A stretch of DNA of 64,000 nucleotides from JAVKFY01 sp040223615 (GTDB lineage: Bacteria > Pseudomonadota > Alphaproteobacteria > GCA-2731375), in NCBI GenBank assembly GCA_040223615.1, contig JAVKFY010000030.1, positions 1 to 64,000 on the forward strand, given 5' to 3'. Position numbers and translations under genes: made by a program. Under the pieces are notes generated by a model. The model saw nothing but the letters and a program-made list of their open reading frames with translations, made no database searches and was not told the origin of the DNA. Shown here piece by piece: positions 1 through 7,736 of the stretch; positions within the stretch are counted from its first letter, which is position 1, and every line of letters starts with the position of its first letter.

Positions 1-14
1 GACCAACAACACGC

Positions 15-42
15 GTCATGCCAGCGCAGGCTGGCATCCAGG
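15..42. repeat. REP-type palindrome, half A, copy 1
   Basis: A 6-bp stem (TGCCAG / CTGGCA) closes a CGCAGG loop and is framed by GTCA and TCC. The same loop and frame occur at 50753-50779, where the stem is TGCCTG / CAGGCA, so the stem has changed in a compensated way. It resembles the common bacterial REP sequences found between genes. Confidence 0.7.
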
Positions 43-118
43 CAACGTTGATATGGGCATGCGGAGCCGCGGAGAACGCGGAGTTGCTGCGATCGGCGCT
101 CCGCGATTCCGCGTCTCC

Positions 119-179
119 CTTGCCGAGCAAGGCGACCTCAAGGTCGCCTTGGCGGGTTCGGCGAACCCGCATCGGCAAG
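119..179. repeat. Three-way-junction repeat, copy 1
   Basis: The sequence folds into three perfect stems: an outer 8-bp stem (119-126 with 172-179), a 9-bp hairpin (129-137 with 142-150, loop TCAA) and an 8-bp hairpin (152-159 with 163-170, loop GGC). A second copy of identical length lies at 49459-49519. Between the copies the pairs 121/177, 129/150, 131/148 and 157/165 change on both sides and stay complementary, which supports a selected or structure-maintained fold. Whether it acts as DNA or RNA is unknown. Confidence 0.75.
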
Positions 180-210
180 CTCCGCGTGAAACCGCCACAG
201 CGGCCGGTCT

Positions 211-235
211 GGATTCCTGCCTTCGCAGGAATGAC
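211..235. repeat. REP-type palindrome, half B, copy 1
   Basis: An 8-bp stem (213-220 with 225-232) has a CTTC loop and is followed by GAC. The partner copy at 50816-50835 keeps the loop and shows a T-A to C-G compensated stem change. Halves A and B together form one composite element. Here they are about 170 nt apart, with the three-way-junction repeat lying between them. Confidence 0.7.
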
Positions 236-358
236 GAGGCTTCTATGGAAGTGCCGTCCACGCTAACCGTGGGACGGCACAACCGATTGTTCTCCAATAC
301 GCCTCTGATCGTCGCGCGACGCCTGAACCGGACAGCCGTGGGCTTGACCCCGGGATCT

Positions 359-1468
359 CTACTTCAGCACCTCCATCGTTTTCGCCTTGATCAGGTCGAC
401 GTCGATCCTGGCGCCCAGGCCCGGCTCGGTCGGCGCGTGGACCAGGCCGTTTGCGTCCGGCTCGATGTCGTCGATGATGCCGTATTTCTGCGCGCCGGCG
501 GGCAGCAGAACCTCGAACCACTGCGTGTTCTTGATCGCCAGGATGACGTGCAGGTTGGCCCAGTTGTTCAGCGAGTTACCGCCGTGGTGGACCTCGTAGT
601 TCATGCCGAAGGCCTCGGCCAGGTGCGCGGTCTTGAGCAGCGCGGTGATGCCGCCCTTCACCGCCACGTCGCCGCGCAGGTAGTCGGTCGCCTGGTTGAG
701 TATCCACGGCACGTATGAGGTGAAACCGCCGGGCGAGTACTCGGTCGCCATGAGGGGAATGTCGAGCTTGGCGCGCAGCTTCATGCAGCCCATCAGATCG
801 TCGTCGGCCAGCGGGTCCTCGAACCAGTAATAGCCCATCTCCTCGATCGCGCGGCCGACCTTGATGGCGTGCTCGTAGACGTAGGACCAGGTCGAATCCA
901 GCATCACCTGGTAGTCCGGCCCGACCGCCTCGCGCACCGCGCGGCAGACCTCGATGTCCTCCTGCCACGGGCCGGGCGGGTGGATCTTGTAGGCGGCCCA
1001 GCCGTCGTCGCGGTAGCGCACCGCCTCCGCCGCATAGGCCTCGCGGCTGGCGAGCACTGCCGAGGACGCATAGGCCGGGATCGACTCGCGGTAGCCGCCG
1101 AGGTGCTTGTACAGCGGCTGGCCGGAGGCCTTCGCCGCCAGGTCCCACAGCGCCACGTCGCAGGCGCCGATGGCGCGCAAGGTGGCGTGCCGCACGCGCT
1201 TGACCATGCGCTGCCAGAGCAATTCCCTGTCCCGCGCGTCCTGGCCCATCAGGATCGGTTTCAGCACCCGGATCAGGCTCGACGCGTCGTGGTCGGCCGG
1301 GCTCATCGAGTTGCCGAGAAAGGCGTGGCCCTCCAGCCCGTCGGCGGTACGGATGGTCAGCAGGCCGAGGTTGCTCTCGCTCGCATAGGTGCTTGCGTGG
1401 CCGCCGTAGCGGGTCGCCGGAATATCGTCCCAGCGGAACAGCGTCAGACTGACGTCATCGATCTTCAT
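359..1468 (-). CDS. Mandelate racemase/enolase-superfamily protein (sugar-acid dehydratase-like)
   Basis: This 369-residue protein belongs to the enolase superfamily, mandelate racemase subgroup, whose members abstract the alpha proton of a carboxylate and usually racemise or dehydrate it. A capping domain precedes the barrel. Visible active-site candidates are K161 and H163 (KIH), metal ligands D191, E217 and E243, and a D267-H294 pair at the same 27-residue spacing as the Asp-His dyad of mandelate racemase. The start at 1468 was chosen because MKIDDVSLTLFRW is a typical N-terminus; the open frame upstream is a shadow of the divergent aldolase gene. That aldolase suggests catabolism of a sugar acid. 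The substrate cannot be told from sequence. Confidence 0.85.
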   Translation of the reverse strand: MKIDDVSLTLFRWDDIPATRYGGHASTYASESNLGLLTIRTADGLEGHAFLGNSMSPADHDASSLIRVLKPILMGQDARDRELLWQRMVKRVRHATLRAIGACDVALWDLAAKASGQPLYKHLGGYRESIPAYASSAVLASREAYAAEAVRYRDDGWAAYKIHPPGPWQEDIEVCRAVREAVGPDYQVMLDSTWSYVYEHAIKVGRAIEEMGYYWFEDPLADDDLMGCMKLRAKLDIPLMATEYSPGGFTSYVPWILNQATDYLRGDVAVKGGITALLKTAHLAEAFGMNYEVHHGGNSLNNWANLHVILAIKNTQWFEVLLPAGAQKYGIIDDIEPDANGLVHAPTEPGLGARIDVDLIKAKTMEVLK

Positions 1469-1534
1469 TAGCGTTTCCCCCGGTCGCGGCGCATGGCGTA
1501 TGCTGGGCCCAATATCGCACGAAGGGAACTCGAT

Positions 1535-2314
1535 ATGACCGTCTCGCGCCTGCGCACCGACGACAACACCCAAGCCGACGCCGCCTGGCAGGCACGCATC
1601 GACCTCGCCGCCGCGCACCGGCTGGCCGCGAAGGCGGGCTTCTCGGAGGGCATCTTCAACCATCTGACGCTCGAGGTGCCGGGGACCAAGGACCGCTATT
1701 ACCAGATCCCGTTCGGGCTGCACTGGGCCGAGATCAAGGCCAGCGACTTCATGGAGGTCGGCTACGACGGCGAGCTGAAGGCCGGCGAGGGCATCATCGA
1801 GCGCTCCAGCTACTGCATCCACGCGCCGCTGCATGAGAACGTCCCGGCGGCGCGCTGCGTGATGCACACGCACATGCCGTTCGCCTCGTCGCTGGCCAAG
1901 CTGAAGGACCCGCGCATCCTGCCGATCGGCCAGACCGAGGTCGGCATGATGATGACCACGACCTACGACATGGACTACAAGGGCCCGGCGCTGGACCCGG
2001 CCGAGGGCCACCGGCTGGTCGGCCTGATGGGCGACCACAAGGTCATGATCATGGCCAACCACGGCGCGCTCACCATCGGCGAGACGGTCGCGGAAGCCTA
2101 CGACAAGCTCTACTACCTGGAGCGCGTGGCGCAGCAGCAGCTCTACGCCATGTGGACCGGCCGCGAGCTGCACGTGCTGTCCGACGAGGTGGTGCAGCAG
2201 ACCATCGAGGGCTTCGCCAAGAACCCGCCCTACGGCGACCGCAAGAACTGCGAACACCACTTCGACGCGCTGAAGCGCCTGCTCGACAAAGAGGACGAGA
2301 GCTACAAGGAGTAG
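1535..2314 (+). CDS. Class II aldolase/adducin family protein
   Basis: The 259-residue protein has the class II aldolase/adducin fold, a zinc-dependent family that includes L-fuculose-phosphate aldolase and related decarboxylases. The HTH metal ligands lie at H111 and H113, with a further histidine in ANHGALTIG (H176). I chose the ATG at 1535, which follows GAAGGGAAC at good spacing, over an in-frame ATG 42 bases upstream that has no ribosome site. It is divergent from the enolase-superfamily gene with 66 bases between them, so both probably serve one sugar-acid or hydroxy-acid route. The exact substrate is not evident. Confidence 0.85.
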   Translation: MTVSRLRTDDNTQADAAWQARIDLAAAHRLAAKAGFSEGIFNHLTLEVPGTKDRYYQIPFGLHWAEIKASDFMEVGYDGELKAGEGIIERSSYCIHAPLHENVPAARCVMHTHMPFASSLAKLKDPRILPIGQTEVGMMMTTTYDMDYKGPALDPAEGHRLVGLMGDHKVMIMANHGALTIGETVAEAYDKLYYLERVAQQQLYAMWTGRELHVLSDEVVQQTIEGFAKNPPYGDRKNCEHHFDALKRLLDKEDESYKE

Positions 2315-2657
2315 CTACGAACACGCGCATGGCATCGTCAGCCGGCACATTGCATACGGTGTCACCGGCGTCCTAGCGACGCCAGGACGGCGCGCTACGC
2401 GCCGAGGGTGTCGGATGCGGTCATCGGACTGGAACTTGCGCAGACGCTCGTCGCCACGATCCTGATCTTCCGGTTCCTGCCGGCGATGCGGAATCACTTC
2501 CGCATCAAGTAGGGCCGCATCAAGTGACGCGCGCACGCGTATGAGACAGCGTCACTTGCATCGGTCGCCGGGCCCCGCCTACGATTATGGTTAATAGGTA
2601 ACGCGGACGTCAGATCCGCGGATGCGGGGCGTTGAGGGCCCGACAGGGGGATGAGCG
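2315..2657. other. Intergenic region with tandem hairpins
   Basis: Between the aldolase and the first RTX gene I see two adjacent perfect 6-bp hairpins at 2367-2403 (GGCGTC/GACGCC and GGCGCG/CGCGCC). There is also a doubtful 34-codon frame at 2408-2512 and a direct repeat CGCATCAAGT at 2501 and 2517. A weak promoter candidate (TTGCAT at 2556, 18-base spacer, TACGAT at 2580) precedes the RTX gene. Nothing else is supported. Confidence 0.5.
2408..2512 (+). CDS. Possible small membrane peptide or gene remnant
   Basis: A GTG-initiated 34-residue frame encodes a short hydrophobic stretch (LAQTLVATILIFRFLPAM) followed by a basic tail (RNHFRIK). It looks like either a single-span small protein or the C-terminal remnant of a larger membrane protein. 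No ribosome site is convincing, and two hairpins lie just upstream. I do not recognise a family. Confidence 0.2.
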   Translation: MSDAVIGLELAQTLVATILIFRFLPAMRNHFRIK

Positions 2658-4877
2658 ATGATCGATCTCGGCAACCTGAGCGCCAACCAGGGCGTGAACA
2701 TCGATGGCGTCGATGCCAACGGACTGCTCGGATTCGGGCTCGGCGGCGCGGACATCAACGGCGACGGCTTCGCCGACCTTCTGCTCGGCGCGCCGGGCGC
2801 GACCAACAACGCCACGGCGAATTCCGGTAACGGCTACGTCGTGATGGGGTCCGCGAGCGGGCCGGCGACGAGCGCCATCAGCAACGACCTGAAGTCGTTC
2901 TTCGCCTTCGACGCCGCCTTCGCGGGCGGCGTTTACGTCAGTGCCGGCGACGTCAACAATGACGGCGTCGACGACGTCCTGATCGGCGCCACCGGCACCA
3001 ACACCAATGCCGGTGCCGGCCACGTGCTGTTCGGCGGCTCGGTCGAGCCGGGCAGCCCGATCGACCTGAGCAACGTCGGCAATGCCGGCCAGTCCTTCTT
3101 CGGCTTCAATGCCGGCGACTTCACCGGCGGCGTGTTCGTCGCGGCCGGCGACCTCAACGGCGACGGTTTCGGCGACGTCATCCTCGGCTCGTCCGGCGAC
3201 GACCAGAACGACACCAACGCCGGCGCCGCGTCGGTGATCTTCGGATCGACGCCCGGCGGCGGCATCACGCTCGACAATCTCGGCAACCGCGGCTTCAACA
3301 TCTTCGGCAGCGACGCGAACGACCGGATCGGCGAGAGCGTCGCGGTCGGTGATTTCAACGGCGACGGCACCAGCGATGTCGCCGTTGGCAGCGGCTACAA
3401 TTCCGACAAGGTCGGGGTGATCTTCGGCGGCGGCGTGTTCGACGGCGGCGGCATCTACAACGACGTCGTCATCGGCAGCGGCAACAACACCATCATCAAC
3501 TCGACCATCACCGGCAACACCGCGCTGGCTGCCGGCGACTTCAACGGCGACGGCATGGACGACCTGATCATCGGCACGCCGGCGGCGAACAACGGCGGCG
3601 CTTATGGTGGCGGCATCTACGCGGTGTCCGGCGCGTTGACGATCTCCAACAGCACGATCAGCGGCAACCAGGCCGTCCTGATCGGCACCGGCGCCAACGA
3701 GCGCTTCGGGCGCACCCTGGCCTCGCGCGGCGACGTGAACGGCGACGGTCTGGACGACATCATCGTCGGCTCGAACAACAACCAGGCCGTGGTGGTGTTC
3801 GGCAACCGCGACTTCTTCGTCGACAGCTTCTTCGACGTTTTCACCGACATCGACAACATCCCATCCGCCAATGGCATGGTGATCGTCGGCGAGAACGCCA
3901 ACGACCGCACCGGCTATAGCGTCGGCGCGCCCGGCGACGTGAACGGCGACGGCCTCAACGACATCCTGATCGGCTCGCCCGACGCCAACGGCAACATGGG
4001 CCGGGCGACGCTGATCTTCGGCCAGTTCAACGCCAGCTCCACCGACGGCAACGACTCGCTGACCAGTGGCATGCTGCCCGACTCGTTCGGCGGCGGCGAC
4101 GGCAACGACTTCCTGTTCGGCGGCGGCGGCAACGACACGCTGCTGGGCGAGAATGGCAACGACCTGCTGGCCGGCGGCAGCGACAATGACAGCATCACCG
4201 GCGGCAACGGCAACGACACCGGCTTCGGCCAGGGCGGCGACGACCTGCTGTTCGGCGGCATCGGCGACGACATCCTGCGCGGCAATCCGGGCGACGACAT
4301 GATCAATGGCGAGGGCGACGACGACGTCCTGCGCGGCCAGCCTGGCATCGACAACATCCTTGGCGAGGACGGCAACGACAATCTGTTCGGCGGCGCCGAC
4401 GACGACCTGCTGTTCGGCGGCGCGGGCAACGACACCGCGGGCGGCAACTCCGGCCTCGACTCGATCGAGGGCGGCGACGGCAACGACCTGCTGCGCGGCC
4501 AGGGCGGCGGCGACAGCCTGTTCGGCGGCATCGGCGACGACATCCTGCGCGGGCAACAGGGCAACGACTTCCTGTTCGGCGGCGCCGGCAACGACCTGCT
4601 CAGCGGCGGGCCGGCCAACGACATGCTGACCGGCGGCGATGGCAGCGACACCCTGGAATCGGCGCAGTTCCAGGGCAGCGACACCGGGCTCGACTTCGAT
4701 CCGCTGGAGGACTTCCTCTCCATCGTCGGCCTCGGCTTCGACGACCTGCTGATCTCCGACACCGACGACGGCGCGCGCGTCACCATCGCGTCGGAAGGCG
4801 ACAGTCCGACCATGGCGGTGCTGCTGAACAACGTCGCAGCCGCCGACATCACGTCGGACGTCATCATCGGCGGTTGA
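2658..4877 (+). CDS. FG-GAP repeat / RTX calcium-binding secreted protein, copy 1
   Basis: The 739-residue acidic protein carries seven FG-GAP motifs of the type DxNGDGxxDxxxG (first DINGDGFADLLLG, last DVNGDGLNDILIG). Seven is the number needed for an integrin-like calcium-binding beta-propeller. About residues 470-670 are RTX nonapeptide repeats (GGDGNDFLFGG type) that would form a calcium beta-roll. There is no N-terminal signal peptide, as expected for type I secretion through a C-terminal signal, but no type I exporter gene is in the window. Between blades 4 and 6 lie two segments with GGGIY and NSTITGN / NSTISGN motifs, typical of Pmp-like right-handed beta-helices. The neighbour at 4979 is a paralogue. 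Confidence 0.85.
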   Translation: MIDLGNLSANQGVNIDGVDANGLLGFGLGGADINGDGFADLLLGAPGATNNATANSGNGYVVMGSASGPATSAISNDLKSFFAFDAAFAGGVYVSAGDVNNDGVDDVLIGATGTNTNAGAGHVLFGGSVEPGSPIDLSNVGNAGQSFFGFNAGDFTGGVFVAAGDLNGDGFGDVILGSSGDDQNDTNAGAASVIFGSTPGGGITLDNLGNRGFNIFGSDANDRIGESVAVGDFNGDGTSDVAVGSGYNSDKVGVIFGGGVFDGGGIYNDVVIGSGNNTIINSTITGNTALAAGDFNGDGMDDLIIGTPAANNGGAYGGGIYAVSGALTISNSTISGNQAVLIGTGANERFGRTLASRGDVNGDGLDDIIVGSNNNQAVVVFGNRDFFVDSFFDVFTDIDNIPSANGMVIVGENANDRTGYSVGAPGDVNGDGLNDILIGSPDANGNMGRATLIFGQFNASSTDGNDSLTSGMLPDSFGGGDGNDFLFGGGGNDTLLGENGNDLLAGGSDNDSITGGNGNDTGFGQGGDDLLFGGIGDDILRGNPGDDMINGEGDDDVLRGQPGIDNILGEDGNDNLFGGADDDLLFGGAGNDTAGGNSGLDSIEGGDGNDLLRGQGGGDSLFGGIGDDILRGQQGNDFLFGGAGNDLLSGGPANDMLTGGDGSDTLESAQFQGSDTGLDFDPLEDFLSIVGLGFDDLLISDTDDGARVTIASEGDSPTMAVLLNNVAAADITSDVIIGG

Positions 4878-4978
4878 TGCGGGGCGTAGCCTTGCGAGCG
4901 AGACCAGCCGATATCTTGTCCGGGCCTCCGATGGACCACTGATACGCAGAGCAAGTTGGGCGGATTGGGAGTCAGCTC

Positions 4979-7210
4979 GTGATCGACCTCACGAACTTGG
5001 CCGCGGGCGAAGGCCTTACTTTCAACGGTATCAGCGCCGGCGATGCGCTCGGCGCCGGCATCACTGCCGGGGTGCCGGTGGTCGGCGACTTCAACGGCGA
5101 TGGGGTCAACGACATCCTTCTCGGCGCGCCGGGCGTGACGCAGAACGCCACCGACAGTTCCGGTGCGGCCTACCTGCTGTTCGGGCGGACCGACGGCAAC
5201 ATCAACACCGATCTCGCCAACCTCACGGCCAGCGACGGCATCGTGTTCCAGGGCGAGGCCGCCTCGTACACGGGCAGCGTGGTGGCGCGGGCCGGCGACG
5301 TTAACGGCGACGGCTTCGATGACTTCCTGATCGGCGCCCAGGGCTACAACAGCTTCGCCGGGCGGGCCTATCTGGTGCTCGGCAACGATGACGGCGGCGG
5401 CACGGTCGACCTGACCAACCCGGGCAGCACGATCGTCACCATCGACGGCGCCGCCGGAGCTCGCGTCAGCAGCGGCTTCGCCGCCGCCGGCGACCTCAAC
5501 GGCGACGGCCGCGACGACTTCCTTGTCGGCGCGCTGGCCGACACGCAGGGCGGCGCCAACAGCGGCACGGTCTTTGCCCTCCTGGGCAGCGAGACACCCG
5601 GCAATATCGACACGTCGGCACTGGGCGCGAATGACGGCTTCGCACTCACCGGCGACGATGGGCTGGGGCGCCTCGGCCGCCACATCGCGGTTGGCGATTT
5701 CAACAGCGACGGCAACCCGGACATCGTCGGCGGCGACAGCGGCGAACCGGCGCGCGTCGGTGTGTTCCTGTCGAGCGATCCGCCGACCACCGCCGACCAG
5801 GCTCTTGGCGTCGGCGGCAACCCTGTCATCCAGTTCGGGAACGGCGGCGCCAGCCGCACGCCGGTCGCGGTCGGCGACTTCGACGGTGACGGCGCCGACG
5901 ACCTGCTGATCGGCCTGCCCGGCCTGAACGGGGCCGCCGGCGGTATCTACGCCGCGATCGATACCGACCTGCTGGCCGACACCACGCTCGGCGGCGGCAG
6001 ACTGCTGGTGCAAGGCGTCGATGCCGCAGACGAGGTCGGCACCACCGTCAGCAATGTCGGCGACTTCAACGGCGACGGGATCGACGACATCGGCATCGGC
6101 TCGTCGACCAGGACCGGCGCCATCCTGTTCGGTGGCCCCGCTGTCGAGGGCATCCTGCGCGATGGCGATCCGACGCTCAACTTGACCTCGGTCACGGCCG
6201 ACAACGGCCTGAGGTTCGAAGCACCGCTCGACGCGTCCCTCTACGCGATCGAGGCCGCCGGCGACGTCAACGGCGACGGTTTCGGCGACGTCACGGTCCG
6301 CTCGCCCGACGACGACAGCGAAACCGGCTTTGTCGCGATTGTCTTCGGCCGGCTTGGCGGGATCGCATCGGCCGACGCCGACTCGCTGATCGGCGGCAGT
6401 CTCGCGGAAAGCGTCGGCGGCGGGGCGGGCGGCGATACCATATTCGGCAACGGCGGCGCCGACACGATCGACGGCGGCGACGGCGACGACCTGATCGCCG
6501 GCGGCGACGACAATGACAGCCTCGCGGGTGGCGACGGCAACGATGCCGGCTACGGCCAAGCCGGCGACGACACGCTGGCGGGCGATGCCGGCGACGACAA
6601 CCTGCGCGGCAACCTGGGCAACGACTCCGTGACCGGCGGGCCCGGCGGCGACACGCTGCGCGGCCATGTCGGCGACGATTCCGTGTCCGGCGGCGCCGGC
6701 GCCGACCTGGTCTTCTCCGGCGGCGGCAACGACGTCATCCTTGCCACCGACGACGACGGCGCCGACACGTTGAACGGCAACTCCGGATCCGACTCGGTCG
6801 AGGGCGGCGCCGGCGACGACGTGATCCGCGGCCAGGCCGGCATCGACACGCTGCTCGGCGGCGTCGGCGACGACACGCTGCGCGGCATGCAGGGCAACGA
6901 CGTCATCTTCGGCGGTGCGGGCAACGACCTGCTCAGCGGCGGGCCGGCAAACGACACGATGACCGGCGGCGCCGACTTCGACATCTTCGAGTTCGCCCAG
7001 TTCCAGGGCAGCGACACGGTCAACGACTTCAACCCCGCCGAGGACATGCTGTCCTTCGTCGGCTTCACTTTCGCCGGCCTCGACTTCGCCAATGTGAATG
7101 GCGACGTGCGCATCACCATCGCCGAGGAAGGCGACAGCCCGACTCTCGCCGTGATCCTGGTCGACGTCGACATCGCCGACGTCAACGCCGGCCTGTTCGT
7201 CGGGGGTTAA
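4979..7210 (+). CDS. FG-GAP repeat / RTX calcium-binding secreted protein, copy 2
   Basis: This 743-residue paralogue has the same plan as its upstream neighbour: seven FG-GAP calcium motifs (from DFNGDGVNDILLG to DVNGDGFGDVTVR), then about 170 residues of RTX nonapeptides (GGDGDDLIAGG type). Both share a C-terminal domain with AQFQGSD and EGDSPT motifs. It lacks the beta-helix segments seen in copy 1, so its propeller is uninterrupted. The start is a GTG at 4979 preceded by TTGGGAG, and the first residues (MIDLTNLAAGEG) match those of copy 1 (MIDLGNLSANQG). Surface or extracellular calcium-binding adhesion is a reasonable guess; the function is unproven. Confidence 0.85.
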   Translation: MIDLTNLAAGEGLTFNGISAGDALGAGITAGVPVVGDFNGDGVNDILLGAPGVTQNATDSSGAAYLLFGRTDGNINTDLANLTASDGIVFQGEAASYTGSVVARAGDVNGDGFDDFLIGAQGYNSFAGRAYLVLGNDDGGGTVDLTNPGSTIVTIDGAAGARVSSGFAAAGDLNGDGRDDFLVGALADTQGGANSGTVFALLGSETPGNIDTSALGANDGFALTGDDGLGRLGRHIAVGDFNSDGNPDIVGGDSGEPARVGVFLSSDPPTTADQALGVGGNPVIQFGNGGASRTPVAVGDFDGDGADDLLIGLPGLNGAAGGIYAAIDTDLLADTTLGGGRLLVQGVDAADEVGTTVSNVGDFNGDGIDDIGIGSSTRTGAILFGGPAVEGILRDGDPTLNLTSVTADNGLRFEAPLDASLYAIEAAGDVNGDGFGDVTVRSPDDDSETGFVAIVFGRLGGIASADADSLIGGSLAESVGGGAGGDTIFGNGGADTIDGGDGDDLIAGGDDNDSLAGGDGNDAGYGQAGDDTLAGDAGDDNLRGNLGNDSVTGGPGGDTLRGHVGDDSVSGGAGADLVFSGGGNDVILATDDDGADTLNGNSGSDSVEGGAGDDVIRGQAGIDTLLGGVGDDTLRGMQGNDVIFGGAGNDLLSGGPANDTMTGGADFDIFEFAQFQGSDTVNDFNPAEDMLSFVGFTFAGLDFANVNGDVRITIAEEGDSPTLAVILVDVDIADVNAGLFVGG

Positions 7211-7217
7211 CGGCCGG

Positions 7218-7730
7218 TCAGCGCTTGGCGCGGTAGGTCAGGCCGACGACGCCGTTCTCGAAACTGGTGCTGTCGACCAGTTCCAGTTGCGCGCCGGGCG
7301 CCGGCACGAACAGCGGCCGACCGCTGCCGAGCAGGACGGGGATCAGGAACAGGCGCAGCTCGTCGACCGCCTGCGCCGCCAGGAAATCGGCGATCACGCC
7401 GGTACCGCCGACCAGCCACGCCGTGCCCTCGTGGCGGTTGCGCAGGTCGTAGGCGAGCCGGGTGGCGTTGCCGACGAAGTTCAGGCCGGGCAGGTCGGAT
7501 TCCAGGTTCTCCGAAGTCAGGACGAAGACCTCCTTGCCCCAGTAGGGCCAGTCGCCGAACTCGACCGACTGCTGGTAGGTCAGCCGGCCCATCACCACCG
7601 TGTCGACACCGCCGATGAAATCGTCGTAGCCGTAGTCCAGCGTCTCGTAGGGCGCCAGCCACTCGATGGCGCCATCCGCCGGGGCGATGTAGCCATCCAC
7701 CGACACCGCGATGTAGAGGACGATCTTCAC
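7218..7730 (-). CDS. Dihydrofolate reductase family protein (RibD C-terminal-like)
   Basis: The 170-residue protein has the fold of the RibD C-terminal / YyaP group. It opens with MKIVLYIAVSVDGYIA, where the SVDGYIA element is characteristic, and has VVMGRLTYQ and WLVGGTGVIADFL, the NADPH-binding glycine segment. Members are NADPH-dependent reductases of mostly unknown substrate, and few are true dihydrofolate reductases. The gene is the last of a leftward group and begins 6 bases after the PQQ-type dehydrogenase gene, so it is probably co-transcribed. It converges with the RTX gene with 7 bases between them. Confidence 0.8.
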   Translation of the reverse strand: MKIVLYIAVSVDGYIAPADGAIEWLAPYETLDYGYDDFIGGVDTVVMGRLTYQQSVEFGDWPYWGKEVFVLTSENLESDLPGLNFVGNATRLAYDLRNRHEGTAWLVGGTGVIADFLAAQAVDELRLFLIPVLLGSGRPLFVPAPGAQLELVDSTSFENGVVGLTYRAKR

Positions 7731-7736
7731 CCGCGT

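Larger units (their letters stand above)
1..358. other. Repeat-rich intergenic region
   Basis: I see no convincing gene here. The stretch holds one half of a REP-type palindrome near 15-42, a 61-nt three-way-junction repeat at 119-179 and the second REP-type half at 211-235. The open frames across it are repeat-derived and have no recognisable protein signature. The enolase-superfamily gene on the minus strand ends at 359. Confidence 0.6.

Noticed and set aside
53..718. Long plus-strand frame of 221 codons across the left end
   Set aside because: It runs through repeats and antisense to the enolase-superfamily gene. Its translation is Arg/Val-rich and has no domain signature.
2610..4556. Long minus-strand frame opposite the first RTX gene
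   Set aside because: It is a shadow created by the RTX and FG-GAP repeats. The Val/Ala/Asp-rich pattern simply mirrors the repeat on the plus strand.
3914..6667. 917-codon minus-strand frame over both RTX genes
   Set aside because: Same cause: repetitive high-GC DNA leaves the antisense frame open. It also spans the intergenic gap without any protein-like feature.
2658..7210. CRISPR-like or tandem DNA repeat array in the RTX region
   Set aside because: The periodicity is 27 bases coding for nonapeptides in frame, with variable third positions. It is protein repeat structure, not an array.
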